From Marmoricola sp. (GTDB lineage Bacteria > Actinomycetota > Actinomycetes > Propionibacteriales > Nocardioidaceae): a stretch of DNA of 64,000 nt. Made by a program: the position numbers and the translations under genes. Under the pieces are notes generated by a model that had not been told where the DNA came from, did not search any database, and worked only from the letters and a program-made list of their open reading frames with translations. The first letter of the stretch is position 1, and every line of letters begins with the position of its first letter. The stretch covers positions 310,001 through 374,000 of the forward strand of contig JAOPYE010000040.1 in the NCBI GenBank assembly GCA_025964775.1. The letters are read 5' to 3'. Of the stretch, positions 57,634-64,000 are shown in pieces.

Positions 57634-58619
57634 CAGATCAGGCCGAGCTCGGTGACAGCAGCGCGCTCGTCGGCGAGCTCAGCGGTGGACGCGTCGATGC
57701 GGCCGCGGGAGAAGTCATCGATCTCCAGGCCCTGGACGATCTCCCAGTTGCCGTCCTTGGTCGTGACGGGGAACGAGGAGATCAGGCCCTCCGGGACGCC
57801 GTACGAGCCGTCGGAGCGGACGGCCATCGAGACCCAGTCGTCCTCGGCCGAGCCGAGCAGCCAGTCCCGGGCGGCGTCGACGGTCGCCGAGGCGGCCGAG
57901 GCAGCCGAGGACGAGCCGCGGGCGTCGATGATCGCGGCGCCGCGCTTGGCCACCGTCGGGATGAAGTAATCCTCCACCCACGCCTGGTCGTTGATGACCT
58001 CGGCGGCGTTCTTGCCACCGATCTCGGCGTGGAAGACGTCGTGGTACTGGGTGGCCGAGTGGTTGCCCCAGATGGTGACCTTCTTGATGTCGGTCACCGA
58101 TGCACCGGTCTTGGCGGCCAGCTGCGAGATCGCCCGGTTGTGGTCCAGCCGCGTCAGTGCCGAGAAGCGCTCGGCGGGGATGTCGGGGGCGTTGGTCATC
58201 GCGATCAGCGCGTTCGTGTTCGCCGGGTTGCCGGTCACGCCGATGCGGACGTCGGACGCGGCGACCTTGTTCAGCGCCTTGCCCTGGGCGGTGAAGATCG
58301 CACCGTTGGCCGAGAGCAGGTCACCGCGCTCCATGCCGGGACCGCGTGGGCGCGCGCCGACGAGCAGCGCGAGGTTGACGCCGTCGAAGATCTCCTCGGC
58401 GTCGGCGCCGATCTGGACGCCGGCCAGGGTCGGGAAAGCGCAGTCGTCGAGCTCCATGACCACGCCCTCGAGGGCCTTGAGGGCAGGCTCGATCTCCAGC
58501 AGGCGGAGCTCGATCGGGCGGTCGGCCCCGAGTAGCGAACCGCTCGCGAGGCGGAAGAGCAGGCTGTAGCCGATCTGGCCGGCAGCACCGGTCACGGCCA
58601 CCTTGAGGGGTGCGGTCAC
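57633..58619 (-). CDS. mdh: Malate dehydrogenase
   Basis: NAD-dependent TCA-cycle enzyme of 328 residues, of the type with [21 protein letters not shown] at the N-terminus (nucleotide-binding GAAGQIGY). The substrate Arg is in [15 protein letters not shown], with [12 protein letters not shown] and active-site His in [13 protein letters not shown] choose GTG 58619, which gives the usual family start [11 protein letters not shown] and follows GGAG; an upstream in-frame ATG at 58652 falls in the katG terminator. Confidence 0.95.
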   Translation of the reverse strand: MTAPLKVAVTGAAGQIGYSLLFRLASGSLLGADRPIELRLLEIEPALKALEGVVMELDDCAFPTLAGVQIGADAEEIFDGVNLALLVGARPRGPGMERGDLLSANGAIFTAQGKALNKVAASDVRIGVTGNPANTNALIAMTNAPDIPAERFSALTRLDHNRAISQLAAKTGASVTDIKKVTIWGNHSATQYHDVFHAEIGGKNAAEVINDQAWVEDYFIPTVAKRGAAIIDARGSSSAASAASATVDAARDWLLGSAEDDWVSMAVRSDGSYGVPEGLISSFPVTTKDGNWEIVQGLEIDDFSRGRIDASTAELADERAAVTELGLI

Positions 58620-58652
58620 GTCAACTCCAGGAGTGAGGGTCGGATACGACAA

Positions 58653-58684
58653 ACCGACGCTAGCAGCGGGCTGCCAGCGTCGGT
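58653..58684. terminator. Hairpin terminator of katG
   Basis: Arms ACCGACGCT (58653-58661) and AGCGTCGGT (58676-58684), extended inward by GCAGC/GCTGC. It lies between the katG stop and the mdh start, both leftward genes. Confidence 0.8.
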
Positions 58685-58721
58685 TCGGTCGGGTCGTGCT
58701 TGAGACGGTAGAGCGTGAGAC

Positions 58722-61303
<2,582 letters not shown>

Positions 61304-61319
61304 GTGGGGAGTCTTGCCT

Positions 61320-61344
61320 CTTTTCTTGAACGAGTCAAGAAAAG
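61320..61344. promoter_or_regulatory. FurA operator upstream of furA-katG
   Basis: Perfect 10-bp dyad CTTTTCTTGA (61320-61329) and TCAAGAAAAG (61335-61344) separated by ACGAG. AT-rich, directly upstream of the furA start, and shaped like the FurA box of furA-katG promoters in other actinobacteria. Confidence 0.82.
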
Positions 61345-61366
61345 GCTGATGCCGCATCCAGACAGA

Positions 61367-62002
61367 TCAGGCGTCCGTCGGGTTCAGCGCCTTGAAGGTG
61401 AGGCCGGCGGCGACACCGCCGATGACCTGGGCGCCCCAGTAGACCCAGATGTTGCCCCACGGCGAGAGGTGCGACAGGGTCACGCCCAGCGCCACGGCCG
61501 GGTTGAACGCGGCACCGGAGATCGCGCCGACCGCGACCACGCCGGCGGCGACCGTGAAGCCGATCGCCAGACCGTAGAACGAGTTGTCCGGGTGGTCCTT
61601 CGAAGTGGCCACGTTGAGCACGACGTACGCCAGCGCGAAGGTGAAGAGGATCTCGACGACGAGGGCCATCCACAGGGGCTTGCCGCTCCAGGCGCTGCCG
61701 GCGTGGTTGGTGAACATCCACAGACCCAGCAGCGCCGCCAGGGTGCCGCCGATCAGCTGGGCCACGATGTACGGCACGAGGTCGGAGGAGTCGAGGCGGC
61801 CGCGCACGAACGCCGCGATCGAGACGGCCGGGTTGTAGTGGCCCCCGGAGATGTGGCCGCCGGCGAAGATCATCACCATCAGGACCGCACCGATGCCGAG
61901 CGGCGCGAGCTGACTGTGGGTGCTCACGGACGAGATGACCGTGAACACGAGGAAGAACGCACCGATGAACTCGGTGACGTATTTGCGCACGGGCTCGGAC
62001 AT
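61367..62002 (-). CDS. Aquaporin / MIP-family channel
   Basis: Membrane channel of 211 residues with six transmembrane helices and the two half-helix NPA boxes, GGHYNPAVS and GAAFNPAVA. These form the pore for water or small neutral solutes; peroxide transport is also known in this family. It starts at ATG 62002 after AAGGGA and lies upstream of furA on the same strand. The stop is 23 bp from the FurA box, so it has its own transcript. Whether it is an orthodox aquaporin or a glycerol facilitator cannot be settled by eye. Confidence 0.9.
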   Translation of the reverse strand: MSEPVRKYVTEFIGAFFLVFTVISSVSTHSQLAPLGIGAVLMVMIFAGGHISGGHYNPAVSIAAFVRGRLDSSDLVPYIVAQLIGGTLAALLGLWMFTNHAGSAWSGKPLWMALVVEILFTFALAYVVLNVATSKDHPDNSFYGLAIGFTVAAGVVAVGAISGAAFNPAVALGVTLSHLSPWGNIWVYWGAQVIGGVAAGLTFKALNPTDA

Positions 62003-62004
62003 GA

Positions 62005-64000
<1,996 letters not shown>

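Overview
The window is one contiguous piece of a high-GC actinobacterial chromosome. Gene content and order point to Nocardioidaceae, probably a Nocardioides-like organism. The evidence is the lexA / SOS LysM protein / nrdR / class II nrdJ block, the pcrA, sucCD, purN-purH-folD and katG-furA neighbourhoods, and many small actinobacterial DUF families (DUF3052, DUF2237, DUF4242, DUF3017, DUF6350). Nearly all of it is ordinary dense coding sequence. I see no rRNA, tRNA, CRISPR array, integrase or transposase. Both ends cut genes: an ABC binding protein at position 1 and a monomeric isocitrate dehydrogenase at 64000.

Layout. 1-1976: polyamine-type ABC importer (binding lipoprotein and ATPase). 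2105-4063: DinG-like helicase. 4050-5881: pseudouridine kinase and pseudouridine-phosphate glycosidase pair. 5983-11781: two secreted peptidases (a sedolisin and a metzincin with fibronectin III domains) around an MFS exporter and a 3' remnant of a third secreted protein. 11870-18803: SOS and ribonucleotide-reductase block with five LexA-type boxes, a LysM division-control protein, nrdR with two NrdR-type boxes, and nrdJ. 19016-22027: accessory nuclease islet (PD-(D/E)XK protein, NERD fragment, HNH endonuclease). 22188-25798: lipase, two TetR regulators, and a DUF222-HNH protein with a perfect LexA box. 25884-29646: a translationally coupled cassette of a GT-C glycosyltransferase and two beta-propeller lipoproteins, followed by HMG-CoA reductase. 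30914-39186: envelope and hypothetical genes, a (Ser-x-x)21 repeat miniprotein, an ECF42-type sigma factor with its YCII partner, and several small DUF genes. 39265-48637: pcrA, an M23 peptidase, a lone B12-binding protein, sucCD, and a TetR-controlled FAD oxidoreductase. 48665-64000: kynureninase, a sigma-like protein fused to a membrane anchor and extracellular domain, PerM-like DUF6350, purN, ZTP riboswitch, purH, folD, mdh, katG-furA, aquaporin and icd.

Two things cut across the gene list. First, a family of short dispersed repeats (19-bp and 35-bp forms sharing GRTTGAG and CGAAAYC ends) occurs eleven times. Every intergenic copy sits between convergent genes, often supplying their stop codons. 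Five copies are translated inside genes, four of them in the nrdJ C-terminal linker. Copies show compensatory base changes in both an outer and an inner stem, so the folded form appears to be under selection. Second, the SOS response is well represented: five LexA-like boxes lie between lexA and the LysM gene, and a perfect one lies just upstream of the DUF222-HNH gene. The best candidates for something undescribed are the repeat family, the (Ser-x-x)21 protein, the glycosyltransferase and beta-propeller cassette, and the sigma/membrane/sensor fusion.
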